Shown: positions 47,644-59,684, counted from the first letter of the stretch. The stretch: DNA of 64,000 bases from Voacanga thouarsii (GCA_026120185.1 JANUWF010001491.1:2170001-2234000); one strand, 5' to 3'. The notes: generated by a model not told the origin, from the sequence alone. Numbers and translations: made by a program.

Positions 47644-48229
47644 ACATCTCATTAGATAAACATAACCAAATCTTGTACAATCATCTGTGAAAGTGATGAA
47701 GTACTCAAACCCCTCTTTAGCTGCTATAGACAAAGGACTACTTATATCAGTGTGAACAAGACTCAATTCTTCTCTGGCTCTATTTACCTTCTGGGTAAAG
47801 GACCTTTTGGTCATTTTCCCCCATAATACAGGATTCACACTGAGGCCAACTTTCTATTCTCAATGAGCCTAAAGGCCCATTATTGATTAACCTCTAAATC
47901 CTGGTTGAGTTAATGTAATCCAACCTTAGATGCCAAATATATAAGTCATTGACATTAGTCTTTCTCTTCCTATTTAAAGGTTCAGATTAGGCGTTATTCA
48001 ATTGATTATTAATAGGATTAATGAAGAATAGATTTCCATACATGTGCCTAGTACATATAACTTCTCCATTTCTACTGATAATTATACCAGAGTAAAAAGA
48101 AAAAGAACATCCTTAATTTATTAGTTTTGCAACTGAAACCAAATTCTGTCTAAAACTAGGAACAAAATGAACATCTTGCAAAACTACTATTCTATTACAG
48201 TCTAAAGTAAGTTCTAGTCTCTCATAGCA
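47644..48229 (-). pseudogene. E1 pol, integrase core and GAG-pre-integrase
   Basis: Minus strand, from 48229 to 47644: a GAG-pre-integrase domain with 'YLWHLRL' (about 47935), then a degraded 'CESCIMG' zinc block, then 'REELSLVHTDISSPLS' and 'EYFITFTDDCTRFGYVYLM' (47638-47838). It corresponds closely to E2 38270-38900. It stops at the E3 border before DRGGEY. A frameshift lies near 47820. Confidence 0.87.
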
Positions 48230-48420
48230 AAGGCCCAAACTTGTACTCCATTTCCCACTCATAGTCCATATTCACCTTTTGGAGTCTTCTAATCTTCCTA
48301 AACCCCTGCAAAGAGTTATAGATATGATCAGTGGCTCCGGAATCAACAATCCAAGTAAAAGTTGATCCAACCATTGATATAGACTCTAGATAGAGAACAT
48401 TTCCCCTTGGGTTTGTCTTT
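48230..48420 (-). pseudogene. E1 protease remnant
   Basis: The reading 'VGSTFTWIVDSGATDHIYNSL' keeps the catalytic D-S-G of copia proteases (about 48340). It is followed by 'KVNMDYEWEMEY'. It lies directly after gag, as expected. The upstream junction is altered by loss of the knuckle-coding segment. Confidence 0.87.
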
Positions 48421-49127
48421 GTGCTGGGACTTGGGTTGGTGTACTGCATTTCCTTTCTTCTTCTTGCATGTTCTGGGCTTAGGCCCAGTTCTAGAAGAAG
48501 AGGCCATATAGCTCTAGCCTATGGCTTTATGACCTTCTCAACTACCTAGAGCTCTTTCATTAACTCCATTAAACTCATGTTTAACTTGTCCATGTTATAA
48601 TTCAACTTGAACTGAGTGAAGGAGCCCGGTAAAGATTCGAGAACCATGTCCATTTGGCTCTCGGGGTCAATGACTGCCCCTAAAACTTTTGCTTCCTCGA
48701 AAGCATCAATCATCTTAAGCATATGCTCTCTGACTAATGCTCTGTTAGCCATCTTGATTTTTATAATCCTTCGAAGAGCCTTCTACCTTGCGGGCCGTCT
48801 CTTATTCGCAAACATTATAGTTAGTAATGTACTTATATCATATGCAGTAGCCATGTGTCCATGTTTGGATTGAAGCATATTTGACATGGAGGCTAACATG
48901 TAATATCGGGCCATCTCATTAGCCTTCTTCCATGCCTTTTCAGCCTCACGCTCCTCAGCAATGGAACCTACCCCGATTACTAGGCAGGTCTCGTATAGGA
49001 CATACTTATACTCCTTGACTGTGAGTATTATGTCCAGATTCCTTTTTCAGTCCACATAGTTTGGACCCGTTAGCTTATTCTTGCAGAGAATAACAGCTAA
49101 GGGACTAAAAATACCTCCACCAACCAT
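48421..49127 (-). pseudogene. gag: E1 gag pseudogene
   Basis: ATG at 49127-49125 starts 'MVGGGIFSPLAVILCKNKL', then 'NYVD' and a stop (TGA for the expected Trp). Later blocks are 'YYMLASMSNMLQSKHGHMAT', 'REHMLKMIDAFEEAKVLGAV' and 'LESLPGSFTQFKLNYNMDK'. The frame is nearly continuous for about 230 codons, with a few stops. Compared with E2, the nucleocapsid knuckle segment is missing at about 48405: the sequence passes from 'DKPKG' straight into protease. A functional nucleocapsid is therefore absent. Confidence 0.9.
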
Positions 49128-50369
49128 TTCTAAAATTTTGAAAAATAAAAGAAATTCTCAGTATTGTAAAACAAAAATATTTTTGTGCACTTTTTCCTCA
49201 TATTAAACTTGATAATATCCAACCCTATTAGTATTATCTTTAACATAATTAATTTGGCTCTTAAAAAAACTGACATAGCTTATGGGAAAGATTAAAGTTT
49301 CCTAAGCTAAGTGTGTTGATCATCACCAATTAATTTTCCTTGTAGGTAATGATCTTGAAGATAACTCCATCGAGGGGATGGCCGTTTCTTCTCATTTCCT
49401 ATGGACATACCTTGCAGGATATGTGGGCTGACCGATCATAGTACATGTCCCGAGTTATTAATTACATCATTCTATTAGTTCTAGATCCTTAGGGTATCTC
49501 CATCCCATACGAGTTCACTACCAAGGTGACACGAGGAGACCCACGATCTCTAATGAGGATCATGATGAAAGCCATGGGGCCATTAGAACCCCCTTCTCCC
49601 ACTTAGTTTTTTAAATAAGGGCTTTTTTAGAAAAAAAAAATATCGTTTGAAAATTTTCAATTAAGTTCTCATTTAACTTAAATATATATATATATATATA
49701 TATAATATAAATCCATAAAAAATTAATATGTCAAGAGTTATATCCTTTGAGAAATTTTTTCCTTGTGGATTAATTTTTTTTAAGTTAAAAACTTAATAAC
49801 TTTAAAATTTTTCCATTTAAAATTCCTTGAGATTTTGATCTCTAGGTTTTATTTGACAAAAATAATATTTTCTCTTGAGAAAATAAATTAAAATGGCTTT
49901 CTATTTTAACTTACAAAAAATTCTAAATCCAAAATATTTTTTATGTCAAGGATAAAAAACCTTTAAGAAAATAACCAAGGATTAATTTTTGTTTAAGTTA
50001 AAATAACCATTTAATTAAAGAAAAAATATTTTTTCTTGTCAAATAAAATTTTCCAAATACTTTAGTTTTTGTGAAAACATGCGCATAGGACTTAAATTAA
50101 TTAGCATGCTAGAAAATTGTAAACATTTTCATGCTTTTCTATTTTTAATCCTATGTGCCCCAATAAAAGAATAAATCACATTAATTAAATTAATTAATGA
50201 TCTTGTTTAATCATAAAATCCTTTACTATTATTTTTCATGCAAAATATTCAAAGAATATTAACTATTGTAATAAAACTAACTTCGCCTGGTACGGGCCCA
50301 AAAACAAAAAAAAAATTTAAAAAATCTCCTGGTCTAGTGCACCCGCCACACAGGATCACAACCTATGGA
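49128..50369 (-). other. E1 leader, proximal part
   Basis: Noncoding, AT-rich, homologous to E2 39843-41030. It includes an (AT)n run at 49681-49704. It ends at atgga (50365-50369), the left target duplication of E4. Confidence 0.7.
49681..49704. repeat. (AT)n microsatellite
   Basis: Dinucleotide run in the E1 leader. It is absent from the corresponding part of the E2 leader. Confidence 0.85.
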
Positions 50370-52410
50370 TGAACGAATTGACATATTTACAGAGCATGCT
50401 TCAATGGATGAAAATGGAAGAACATGAACATTAAACAGAGTATTGGCACAGCGTGGTGGGATGAAAACATAGCTCTTGGAGCCTTAAAAGCTTGAAGAAC
50501 ATGGTTGAATCAATTGCAACTCAAGAACAGCTTCTTCCTTGCACGTCCATGATCACCAATGCATTGCACTTCCTCTTCCGGCTGCTTTCCTCCTCTAGTG
50601 AAAATGAATAATGCTAGCTTTTTAGTTCACGGAATATTCCACAGCCTAATTTTTTGTCGGTGAATACAACAGTGAAGAAGAGTGGTCTCTAATCTCTTTG
50701 GTTCTCTTGCTATTGATTAGCAAAACTCCAAGGAGAAAACAAGAGAAGGAAGGAGACGTGAGAGAGAGAGAGCTACGTGAGATAGATTAGTGAGGGAGAA
50801 TTAGGGTTATTTTTTTTCTACCAGAGACTTGTTTTTTGTTAGCCAAAACTAGGTCTCCCATTATCTGATAAACATATCCCCTGGGATATCATATTTCAAA
50901 CACCTAGATGTTATCCTGAAAATTAGTTTGGCTTAACTCTAAACGCATCTGAACTGTATCTGGAAGAAACCCTACGGTCCAAGCTATTGGGCCGAAATAA
51001 TTTTATTATTTTTCTTGGACCTAAAAGGCTTAAAATAATAAACATTAATTATTTATTTCTTGGGCTTATAGAAATAACCCAATAAATAATTAATGAGCCC
51101 AAATGAACCAAAATAATTAATCTTTAATTATTTATATCTTGGGCTTAAATAAATAACCCAATAAATAATTAAGCATTAATTATTTCCCCCGGTTTAAGCC
51201 CAGGTTAATTTCCTAATTATTCAAACTGGACCTAGGCCCTGAATAATTAATTAACCAAATAAACCAGAAAATTAATTTATCTCAACTCCTAATTTTATTT
51301 TATTTATTTTATTTTATTTTATTCCAGTCTAATAATAAATTAGACATCCTGAATAAAATAAAATAAAATAAAATCCTCCTGAACTAAGACCAATTCCTCA
51401 ACCCAAAATTAATTAGGACTTACGGGCTATTCTGAGGACCAAAAAGACACATCGCCTTGGCTACTAAAATGACCAAAATACCTCTGCTATATAAATAGCT
51501 GTATTTTGCATTTTAAATATTTTCTAATACCACCATAAGGAAATATTGACCCTAAGGACAATGTTGCATTAGCAAAGTCTCCGACCTACTGGTGAAATGA
51601 CTAAAATATCCCTCTACACATCGCCGTACATTTAGAGAGGAAGAAGTGTACTAACACTCCTCTAAATGACATCTACCATCCTTAGGCTTGTACTCCAATG
51701 ATCCACGACTTCTTGGAGTGTTTCTGCTTTTCAAAGGAGCTACCCTAAAGTAAACATCCAAGTCATGTTTCCCAAGGTCCTGGATATTTAGATCATTCGG
51801 ACAACCACAAGGGGCGATTTAGTGTAGAAACTATCTTGTACAAGTCTGTCTTAACTAACTAGTCACACATAACCAACATGTAAGTATATTGGCCCTACGA
51901 TAGAACCTCAACTATAGCAAATCAAAGTATATGCTTCCAGCTTCGCCAGACCACCAACTCGTACTCAAGTCATAGAGTACTAATCTATGCTGTAGCGGTA
52001 GTAGTCTAGGTTTCTACCATATAATACTTTTTAGAAACCACTACTACAGATCCTATTCTACATATTCGAAATACGCTTATGTCATTAAGTGAGTGGACTA
52101 CTCACTAGCTAAAGGTAAGCCATCCCCCATTTGGAATTCATAACATAATAACCTAAACATGATGAGATTCACATTCTCATCAATCGGTTAAGAACAACTG
52201 TTTATGTGTTAAATAACCTGTGATCTATACCTTACTATGAAAGACCACCATTCACATGGATCACTTATTTAAACACAATAGGTCTGTTCCAAACGAAAAT
52301 TGTGTACAAACAAAAAGTAAATTCACAACTAATTTCTGAAAATAAATTCTTTTATTAAAATATTCGATTTTATATTAGAAACCTAGTCTAAGAAGGCATA
52401 CAATCCAACA
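50370..52410 (-). mobile_element. Solo copia LTR E4 in the E1 leader
   Basis: The minus strand starts 'tgttggattgtatgcc' at 52410 and ends 'caattcgttca' at 50370. Length is 2041 bp, with atgga on both sides (50365-50369 and 52411-52415). The E1 leader reads across it, as shown by E2 41020-41060. It is related to the E1 and E2 LTRs and has the same plus-strand tatataaatag (51488-51498). No internal domain remains, so it is a solo LTR. The open frame at 52375-52590 is spurious. Confidence 0.92.
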
Positions 52411-52987
52411 ATGGAAAGACCCATGGGCCATGGTCCGCAGGCAAGTGGCCGCGACCCTCGCGCCCGTGAGCTTACCGGGAAGCATCCTGGCTAGGATGCT
52501 TTTCCCCCGCGGCCGAGTTGATGCACGTAGGGCCTGGCTGCGAATTCGAGCCGTAGTTGGCTGGCTGCGAATTCGAGCCGTAGTTGGCACAGCCTCGACT
52601 CTAGAAACGACTGAGATGCGGCACAGTTAGGCTTCCACCTGGGCTTGGCGGCTCGGCTCATCTTCTCCACGCTAATTTTTTTTTCTCTCTATTTTCAGCC
52701 ATTTTTCTGGGCTTCTATGCAACACTTTGCTATCGTCCAAGGAAGTTTCTTATTACATTTTTTCAACAAAAAATATGATATCAGCCTATACCCTTTCAAA
52801 TCGAGTTTATGCAAAAACTTAACAAAGTATTATGAAAAAAATTATAGAGGCTCTTATACCTCAACAGTGAGGTATACAATGCAACTACCCATACCAAAAT
52901 AGCGAAGAATCTCAATATATTAATAAAAAATTAACTTGCCAATTTTTATTAACTAGCATGCATCAATCCTAAGCCATTCAAAGTATC
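52411..52987 (-). other. E1 leader, distal part with GC-rich island
   Basis: 52411-52640 is GC-rich against AT-rich surroundings. It holds a perfect 27-bp tandem duplication (52534-52560 and 52561-52587, starting ctggctgcgaattcg). It is homologous to E2 41030-41530. No gene is seen. Confidence 0.75.
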
Positions 52988-53001
52988 ACACTTTGATACC
53001 A
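52988..53001 (-). other. Primer binding site of E1
   Basis: Minus-strand 'tggtatcaaagtgtg' lies two bases inside the 5' LTR. It is a near match to the tRNA-iMet-type site tggtatcagagc. Confidence 0.82.
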
Positions 53002-53003
53002 CT

Positions 53004-53348
53004 TGAAGACAATGAATCAGAGAAAGCCATGCATGCGACATAAACGAAATCAAGAATAGCACGAGAAGCGTGTAATAAAAGGGGAAAACATTAATACCTT
53101 TTTGTTGTGTTGGTTTATTTGGCTGTGAAGTAAATGCCGTGTGAACCATTGAAACGACTTCGACTCTAGACAACGTATCCGGTTGATGACCCACCAATCT
53201 TCTACTCCTCCATGGCATGAACAGGGAGCTCTTCGATTCTCAGAATATTCCACCGCCCAATATAGTTGGTGAAACAACTTAGGTGAGGAATGATCATTCT
53301 TGATCCTTTGCTATTGATTAGCAAAGTCAAAAAGATGAGAAAAAAAGT

Positions 53349-53396
<48 letters not shown>

Positions 53397-54922
53397 CTCT
53401 GTCATTTTTTTTGTGTGTTTTCCAGTGATCAAAACCCCTATCACAACCCACGACTAACCACTCCACCAGATAACCAAAACACTGATGTTGAATATTTCAA
53501 AACATCCAGAGGTTATCAACAGAAGAGGTTTGGCAAAGCCTTAACTCTTTTGTTCCGTGAATAAAAAAAAATAAAAATCTTTTAGTCTGAGCTATTGGGC
53601 AAAAATAATTTATTATTTTCCTTGAACCCAATGAGCCCAAAAATAATAACCACTAATTATTTATTTTTTGGGCTAATTAAAATAATCCAATAAATAATTA
53701 ATGAGCCCAAATGAACTAAAATAATTTTTAAGCCGTTTATTAACTAGTTTAAACCTAGGTTAATTTTCCTAGTTATTCAATCTTGGCTTAGGCCCTGAAT
53801 AAATGATTAACCAACTAAACTAGATAATAAATTTAATTTCTTTGATTCCTTTATTTTTTTCAGTCTAAAAAATAAATTAGACTTCCTGAATAAAATAAAA
53901 TTCTTTTCATTGTGACCTAAAATAATTTGGACTGATGGGCTATTCTAAGGGCCAAAAAGACACATTGCCTTGGCTACTAAAATAATCAGAATACCCTTAC
54001 TATATAAATAGTTGTATTTTACATTTTAAATATTTTCTAATATCACCATAAGGAGATATTGACCCCAAGGACAATGCTGTGTTAGCTATTTCTTCAACCC
54101 ACAGGTGAAATGACTAAAATATCCTTCTATACATCGACGTTCATTTAGAGAGGAAATAGTGTACTAACACCTCTCTAAAAGACATCTACCATCCTTAAGC
54201 TTCTAGTCTAATGATCCACGAGTTATTGTAATATTTTTGCTTTTCAAGCGAGCTAGTCTAAAGCCAATATCCAAGTCATGTTCCTTAGGGCCTTAGATAA
54301 TTAGATCATTTGGACAACTACAGGGGGCGATACAGTCTAGGCACTATCTTGTACCAGTCTGTCTTGACTAACTAGTCACATATACCCAACATACAAGTAT
54401 ATTGGTCCTTCTCAAGAACCTCAACTATTGTATATCAAAGCATATGGTTCCATCTTCATCAGACCACTAACTTATACTTAAGCTGTAAAGTACAAGTCCA
54501 CGCTATAGTTGTAGTAGTCTAGGTTTCTAGTACTTAGTACTTTTAGAAACCACTACTACAGAGCATATTCTACCTATTTGAAATACGCTTGTGGTATGAA
54601 TTGAGAAGACTACTCATTAGCTAAAGGCAAGCCATTCCCTATTTAAAATTTATAACATAATAACCTTACAATGATGAGATTCCCATTCTTATCATTCAGT
54701 TATGAATAGTAGTTTATATGTTAAGTATCCCATGGTCCATACCTTACTGTGAAAGATCTTCATTCACATGAACCATTTACTTAAACACAGTGGGTCTTTT
54801 CCAATAAAATCTTGCACAAATATAAAGAATATTTCACAAAAAAATTTTGAGAAAAAATATTTTTATTAATGCAAGTCAAAATTATATCAGAAACCTAGTC
54901 AAAGAGGGTATACATTCTAGCA
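53004..54922 (-). repeat. 5' LTR of E1
   Basis: The minus strand starts 'tgctagaatgtatacc' at 54922 and ends 'attgtcttca' at 53004. Length is 1919 bp. A (GA)n run sits at 53356-53389 and a plus-strand tatataaatag at 54001-54011. Confidence 0.9.
53356..53389. repeat. (GA)n microsatellite in E1 5' LTR
   Basis: About 17 GA units. The 3' LTR has only a short 'gagagagag' at the same place (near 31385), so the tract expanded after insertion. Confidence 0.85.
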
Positions 54923-55074
54923 GTAGTATCAACTATATTTTATGGAACTTTATTTAAAATATAAATAGTTATTTCTAATGCATATCCCCAAACAATTTGG
55001 GTATATCTGCAAAATCCATCTTGGTTCAAACCATATCCAATAAAGTTTATTCCTTCATTCGAATACACTATTAT
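54923..55074 (-). pseudogene. E5 copia integrase, middle fragment
   Basis: Minus-strand translation gives 'NKTLLDMV' then 'WGYALEITIYILNKVP', the conserved integrase core end. On the left it joins 30972-31034 across E1. On the right it joins 59376 across solo LTR C. It includes the copied gtagt (54923-54927) and attat (55070-55074) duplications. Confidence 0.85.
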
Positions 55075-55328
55075 TGTGAAACCCCAGTCAAGACCAACCT
55101 TAGAGTAAGGGGGTTGGGATACATATCATGATTTATTTCATGGTTAAATATGTTTTCATATGATTTCTATGTGCTTTGAATTTGATTTTTATTATCTTGA
55201 AGTCTTGTTGGTGAGTGATGTGTGAGAGGGGCAAAATGGTAATTTTTGCCCGAGGTGAAAATAAGGAGATAGCTTGTGGATTGAATAGGAAATAATTTTT
55301 CTAGTAGAAATAGCAACAAGAGTTGTTG

Positions 55329-55383
55329 TGGTTTAGTGGTTAGAGCCTTGGAATTAATTCTTGAGGTCTAAGGTTCAAAGTCC
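55329..55383 (+). other. tRNA-like segment in LTR copy C
   Basis: 'tggtttagtggttagagcc' strongly resembles a tRNA A-box region, and 'aggttcaaagtcc' a B box with one extra base. Copy B has the same at 18685-18737. It could be a relic of a tRNA-derived SINE captured by the LTR ancestor, or a chance pol III-like element. Confidence 0.5.
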
Positions 55384-57024
55384 ATCATAAAAGCTTTAGC
55401 TTGAGCAAATTTTATTTTGCTTGGAAAAGGATGGTTTCGGCCATGAGGGCCTAGATCAATGTGGTGATGATGTCCTAGGAGAGACATGTTAGGAGAATTC
55501 TCACTTCACTCTTTTGTTCTTCCCGAAATGCCTAAAGGGAATTCATTCTCCCTTGATCTTTAGCTTTTCTTAATTTCCAACTCCTTAGTCTGATCAAGGT
55601 GTTCTATCCTTTTCCTTTTCAGAAAATTCAGTAGAGGACTAAGGTCTTTTAGGATCAAAATGTCCTAGTAAAAGGCTTCTCATGGTTTGGAAAATGTAAA
55701 TGATTTGTGGGAAAAATTCAAGGGGAAAATCCCTCTTGAAAGCTTGATGAAATTTTTCCGCTAACTTAGTTCATCTATCTTCATGAAATGAGCTGAAATT
55801 TTCCAGCTTGTTGTACCTTCAAAAGGTCAAAAATTCTAGCTCACATTTCCTCCCAAATGCTACTAGAAAAATGGTCTTTAGGATCAGTTGAAACCTGAAA
55901 GTTTCTTGCCCAAATTCGGACTGCACAAGCTGGAGTAAAACAGGAAAAAATTCCTGTACGAAAATCAGCTTTGTGAGCTCCAAATCAAGCTGTTTTCTCC
56001 TAGATTTTGTGCAGCACCTTAGCCATGTTTTTCCTCCATAAAGAAGGCTGGAAACCAGCCTTGAATACCCCTGAAATCTCCTTCAAAACTCGCTGCAAAT
56101 CTACTGGAAATGGCAGACGAAAATTCTGCTAGAAAATTTCAATTCAGCGAAATTCCTGAGCAGAATTTTTGTCCAGCTTGTTTCCTATTTTGTTTCAACC
56201 GAAAACCCCAACCTACTTCTGTCAAAACCTCCCTTAAACCTCCATTAATAGAGCTCCATTGTTCCCTGAAGCTTCTGCACGAAATTCCCTCCATGGCTGA
56301 CCGAAAATCTCTCAACCAAATCCCTGCAATTTAGCTTGATTACTTTCCAAAAATTCCAGCCTTCTTGTTTAACAACTTTCCATAAAATTTTGCTCAATTG
56401 ATCAGACATCTTCTCCACCATTGTGCACCTTAATTTCAGCCACCACAAGACTCCTTTAACTAGCTTTAATTCCACAGAAAACTGTACAATCCAGTCGGCC
56501 ATAGGAGAAATCAAAGCTGTCCAGAAAAATCAAGATATTCTTGGAATATCTAGTTTCCAAATTCTCTTCCTAAAAATATTCTTCAAGGATTGTAACAATT
56601 AGTCTTTCCTTTCCCTTCCAAATCAGAGAAGTCACTCCATAAACCCTACAGAATTTTGGCAGCCACAACTTCTCAGAAAAATCGGCAGCTTCTCTTCTCT
56701 TTTTCTCGATTTTCTTCAAGCAACAAGAACACACACACACACACTACACCAAGAACACCTACTCCTTCTCCACTCCTAATACCCCTCCAATCCACTTCAA
56801 ACCCTTACGAAAATCTCTAGATTTGATCTACTCCTTGCTGTGCATTCATCAACACCCTTATTAACATCAAACTCCACAAATCATCTTGCTACTTTGGATC
56901 AAAAAGCAGAAATTTCTGTGAAGAACAAGAACCTCTTCAAGGTAAATTTATTCTAACAACTTCATCCTCTTCAAACTTAATCTCTAATGAAAACCTATAT
57001 GAATAAGCATGCTAATGATCTCTT

Positions 57025-57025
<1 letters not shown>

Positions 57026-57070
<45 letters not shown>
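57026..57070. repeat. (CT)n microsatellite in LTR copy C
   Basis: Pure CT tract at the place corresponding to 1040-1090 in copy A. Chance plus-strand frames arise from it. Confidence 0.9.
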
Positions 57071-57072
<2 letters not shown>

Positions 57073-59375
57073 GGACTGAAATTTCCTCCCTTGGCCGAAT
57101 GGTCTCTTTTCCCATGACCATGTTTTCGCCACCCTTCTTGAACAAGATTAGCCATCTAGGGGTTGAGATCTTCTCTAAACTCCTTCAAGTCATTCATCAA
57201 TCAAGTAAGTACCTTCAATCCCCTCTTTAAAATTTAGAATCATGTCTCTAGGTTGATGAATGGCGATGGGTTTGTGTACGTGATGTTGTTGATTGAAGCA
57301 TGAGTATATGTATGATTGAGATGGAGATGGGATTTATGCATGGAAGGATTATATTGGTGGATTTAATGATGAGTTGAGATTTGATGCACGTCATAGGTAG
57401 TATTTGTGATGAAGCATGCTAGAGATTATGTTGCCATGGGTGAATAGGATTTATATGCATGATTAGATTTTGAAGCCATGATCATGTTTATGCTAGTAGA
57501 GGTTAAATCATGTAATAATAAATTTAGATCTATGCCTATGTGCAAGACTTGGATGATTTGATGAGTTGAAGGATTGAGTATGTTATTGATTATGGTTGAT
57601 CATGGAATTTTGATCATGATCTAGTTGTCTCTAAGCAAATTTTATTTCATGAATAAAATATTTACTAATAATTTTTGCTAAAGAATTTCGAAAACCCTAG
57701 GAAGGGTAGATTTTGAATTATAATATATGTAAAGGATATTTTAGTCAAAAAAATAATGATTTTTCTAGAAAATAAAATAAATAAATATTATTTAAAATAA
57801 AGGAAATTAATTAAAGCCCTTATGAAAAGGATTTATACTTAAAGAAGTATTTACTAGATCAAGACCCTTAAGGATTTACTTATTATTTTCCAAGAAAGAC
57901 GTATTAATTTTAATCTTAACTAGTTTTAGCTATCAATTATTTTCTAACAACTAGGCTATCAATAAATCACTATTTTACCTAGTACCACCTATGGCTCTTG
58001 ATCAAATAAACTCTAAATTTTCCTTAACAAGATTTAAACTTTCAACTTATTAGAATTTATTTCCTAATCCATTAATTATCTTAAATAACAAATTAAATTT
58101 AGCTTATAAACCTATTCAATTATTGTTTTGCCTTAGAGCTTGGGACACTAGGATCATGGTAGTAGTGAATTGAGTTGATTTAAAACAGAGGAAGTAGATT
58201 GTGGCTTGAATCTGATTAAGATTTGTATTTGCCTATGTGGGGTTAGGTCAGCTGTTCGAGACCTTGTTGTTGTGAGCAAGAATCAGGTAAGCTCCTGCAT
58301 AAAACCTGGTTGATGTGAAATGATTTCCTTATGGCAAGCCAAATGTGGAGTGCAAGGGCACTCGGTTATTTGAAAGCAATTGAGGGCTGAATTCATCCTT
58401 AATTCCAACGCTTAAATTATTTAAAAGTCTTTGAGCAGATTTTTCTAAACTTGAAACTCTTTCTAAAACTAATTTCTCTTAAAGCTTTGGAAACCCTCAA
58501 ATTGTTATTTACATGAAGCACAATGCTTTGTTCAATTTATCCCAGGTGGGAAATGTCGTTGAGTACTCAATAAGGGTGGACTACTAGGACTAGTCTTTGA
58601 AGGGTTAGGGTGAGTCTCTCAGTAGGTGGCCACCTCTGAAGGGTGAGTCCTTCCCAGATAAGATGCCAGTTCCAATGAGTCGTGCCGGTCCGAGCTAGCA
58701 GTTTATTTTATTTCAGTCAAGTGACTGTGTTTTTGCCGGAATGGACACCCGGTAGTTGTTTGGCTATAGAGAATGATGAGTATCTTGCCCAGTAGGCCGA
58801 TCACCTACTTTTGTCAGTCTGCACAACGTGTTAGGCATTCTGACCGGTTATGGGGCCCAAAGTGTGGTAACCCATATCCCTTTCTTTCGAGTGATTGATT
58901 TCATTACTTATGTATGTCTAGAAGAGCCAAAACGCCACTCTTGCTTTTGACTAATGTTTAATGCTTGCCAATGTTTCTCTTATAAAGATTTCACACTTTG
59001 CATCCACGAACTGTTTCTGCTAAACACCCAAAGCACACACGGACTTACTGAGATTTCTGTCTCACCACCTTTTATCATGATTTCAGGTTGATCCTGTTGT
59101 GGGTGAGTAGCTACCTTGGAAGAGAATGTGTTTTTTTTATTTTATGTACTGCTTTGGGAGACGAGTGTGGATGATTTTAATTATGGGTTTTTTTTTGGAA
59201 TTTCATGGATGTACTTTTGAAGTATTTTTTTTTTTTGGGTTGTAATAAATTCTTTTAGCTTGAGTATTATTTATTCCAGCAATTTTTATTTGTGACCTAG
59301 TTATAAAGACCCCTTGTCTTTTGGACGGGGCGACATCCCCGGCCCTGGCGGGCCTAGGTTTTCCGGGGTGTTACA

Positions 59376-59684
59376 ATTATGTTAAAGTGTATGCAGTGGA
59401 GTGTAGTGAGATAATATCCCATTATCTCTAAGATAACTTTGAAACTCCAAGCTTAAGTATTCACTTCCTCAATCAGATCTTAAAGTTTTAATACTTTTAC
59501 TAAGTTCTTTCTCTACTTCATTCATGAATTCTTTGAACTTGTCAAAGGCTTTAGATTTGTATTTCATTAAATACAAATGCCCATATCAAGAATAATCATC
59601 AATAAAGGTCATGAAGTATTGATAATCCCCTCTTACTTGTAATGTTATTGGTTCACATACATCACTATATATTAGTTCTAATAA
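59376..59684 (-). pseudogene. E5 copia integrase, proximal fragment
   Basis: The translation 'FMTFIDDYS' is followed by a stop, then 'YGHLYLMKYKSKAFDKFKEF', then 'IKTLRSD' and another stop where R of DRGGEY is expected. It carries the first catalytic acidic residues. The insertion point of LTR C lies a little beyond, before the 'RNKTLLDMV' block. Both stops are TGA in place of CGA. Confidence 0.85.

Larger units (their letters stand above)
31035..54922 (-). mobile_element. Ty1/copia element E1, carrying nested insertions
   Basis: The 3' LTR is 31035-32905 and the 5' LTR 53004-54922. Target duplication gtagt is present at 31030-31034 and 54923-54927. Order on the minus strand is LTR, primer site, leader, gag, protease, integrase, RT, RNase H, polypurine tract, LTR, the copia arrangement. 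E2 (34101-43388), E3 (44004-47643) and solo LTR E4 (50370-52410) are inserted in it. Without them it is about 8.9 kb. The two LTRs differ at roughly one base in six over the first 95 bases by eye, so it is old. Confidence 0.93.
55075..59375 (+). mobile_element. Solo long LTR, copy C, in the E5 integrase
   Basis: Runs from 'tgtgaaacccc' to 'ccggggtgttaca'. Length is 4301 bp, with attat at 55070-55074 and 59376-59380. The integrase reading frame around it is continuous apart from the insertion. It is the longest intact member of the family shared with A and B and aligns with A from 56008. It contains a tRNA-like segment (55329-55383), a CT tract (57026-57070) and the 3' 'gggcgacatcc' box. No internal region, polypurine tract or primer site is present, hence solo. 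Confidence 0.93.

Noticed and set aside
52375..52630. Arg/Ala-rich open frames on both strands
   Set aside because: They are produced by the GC-rich island and its 27-bp tandem duplication. The frame is not kept in the homologous E2 leader.
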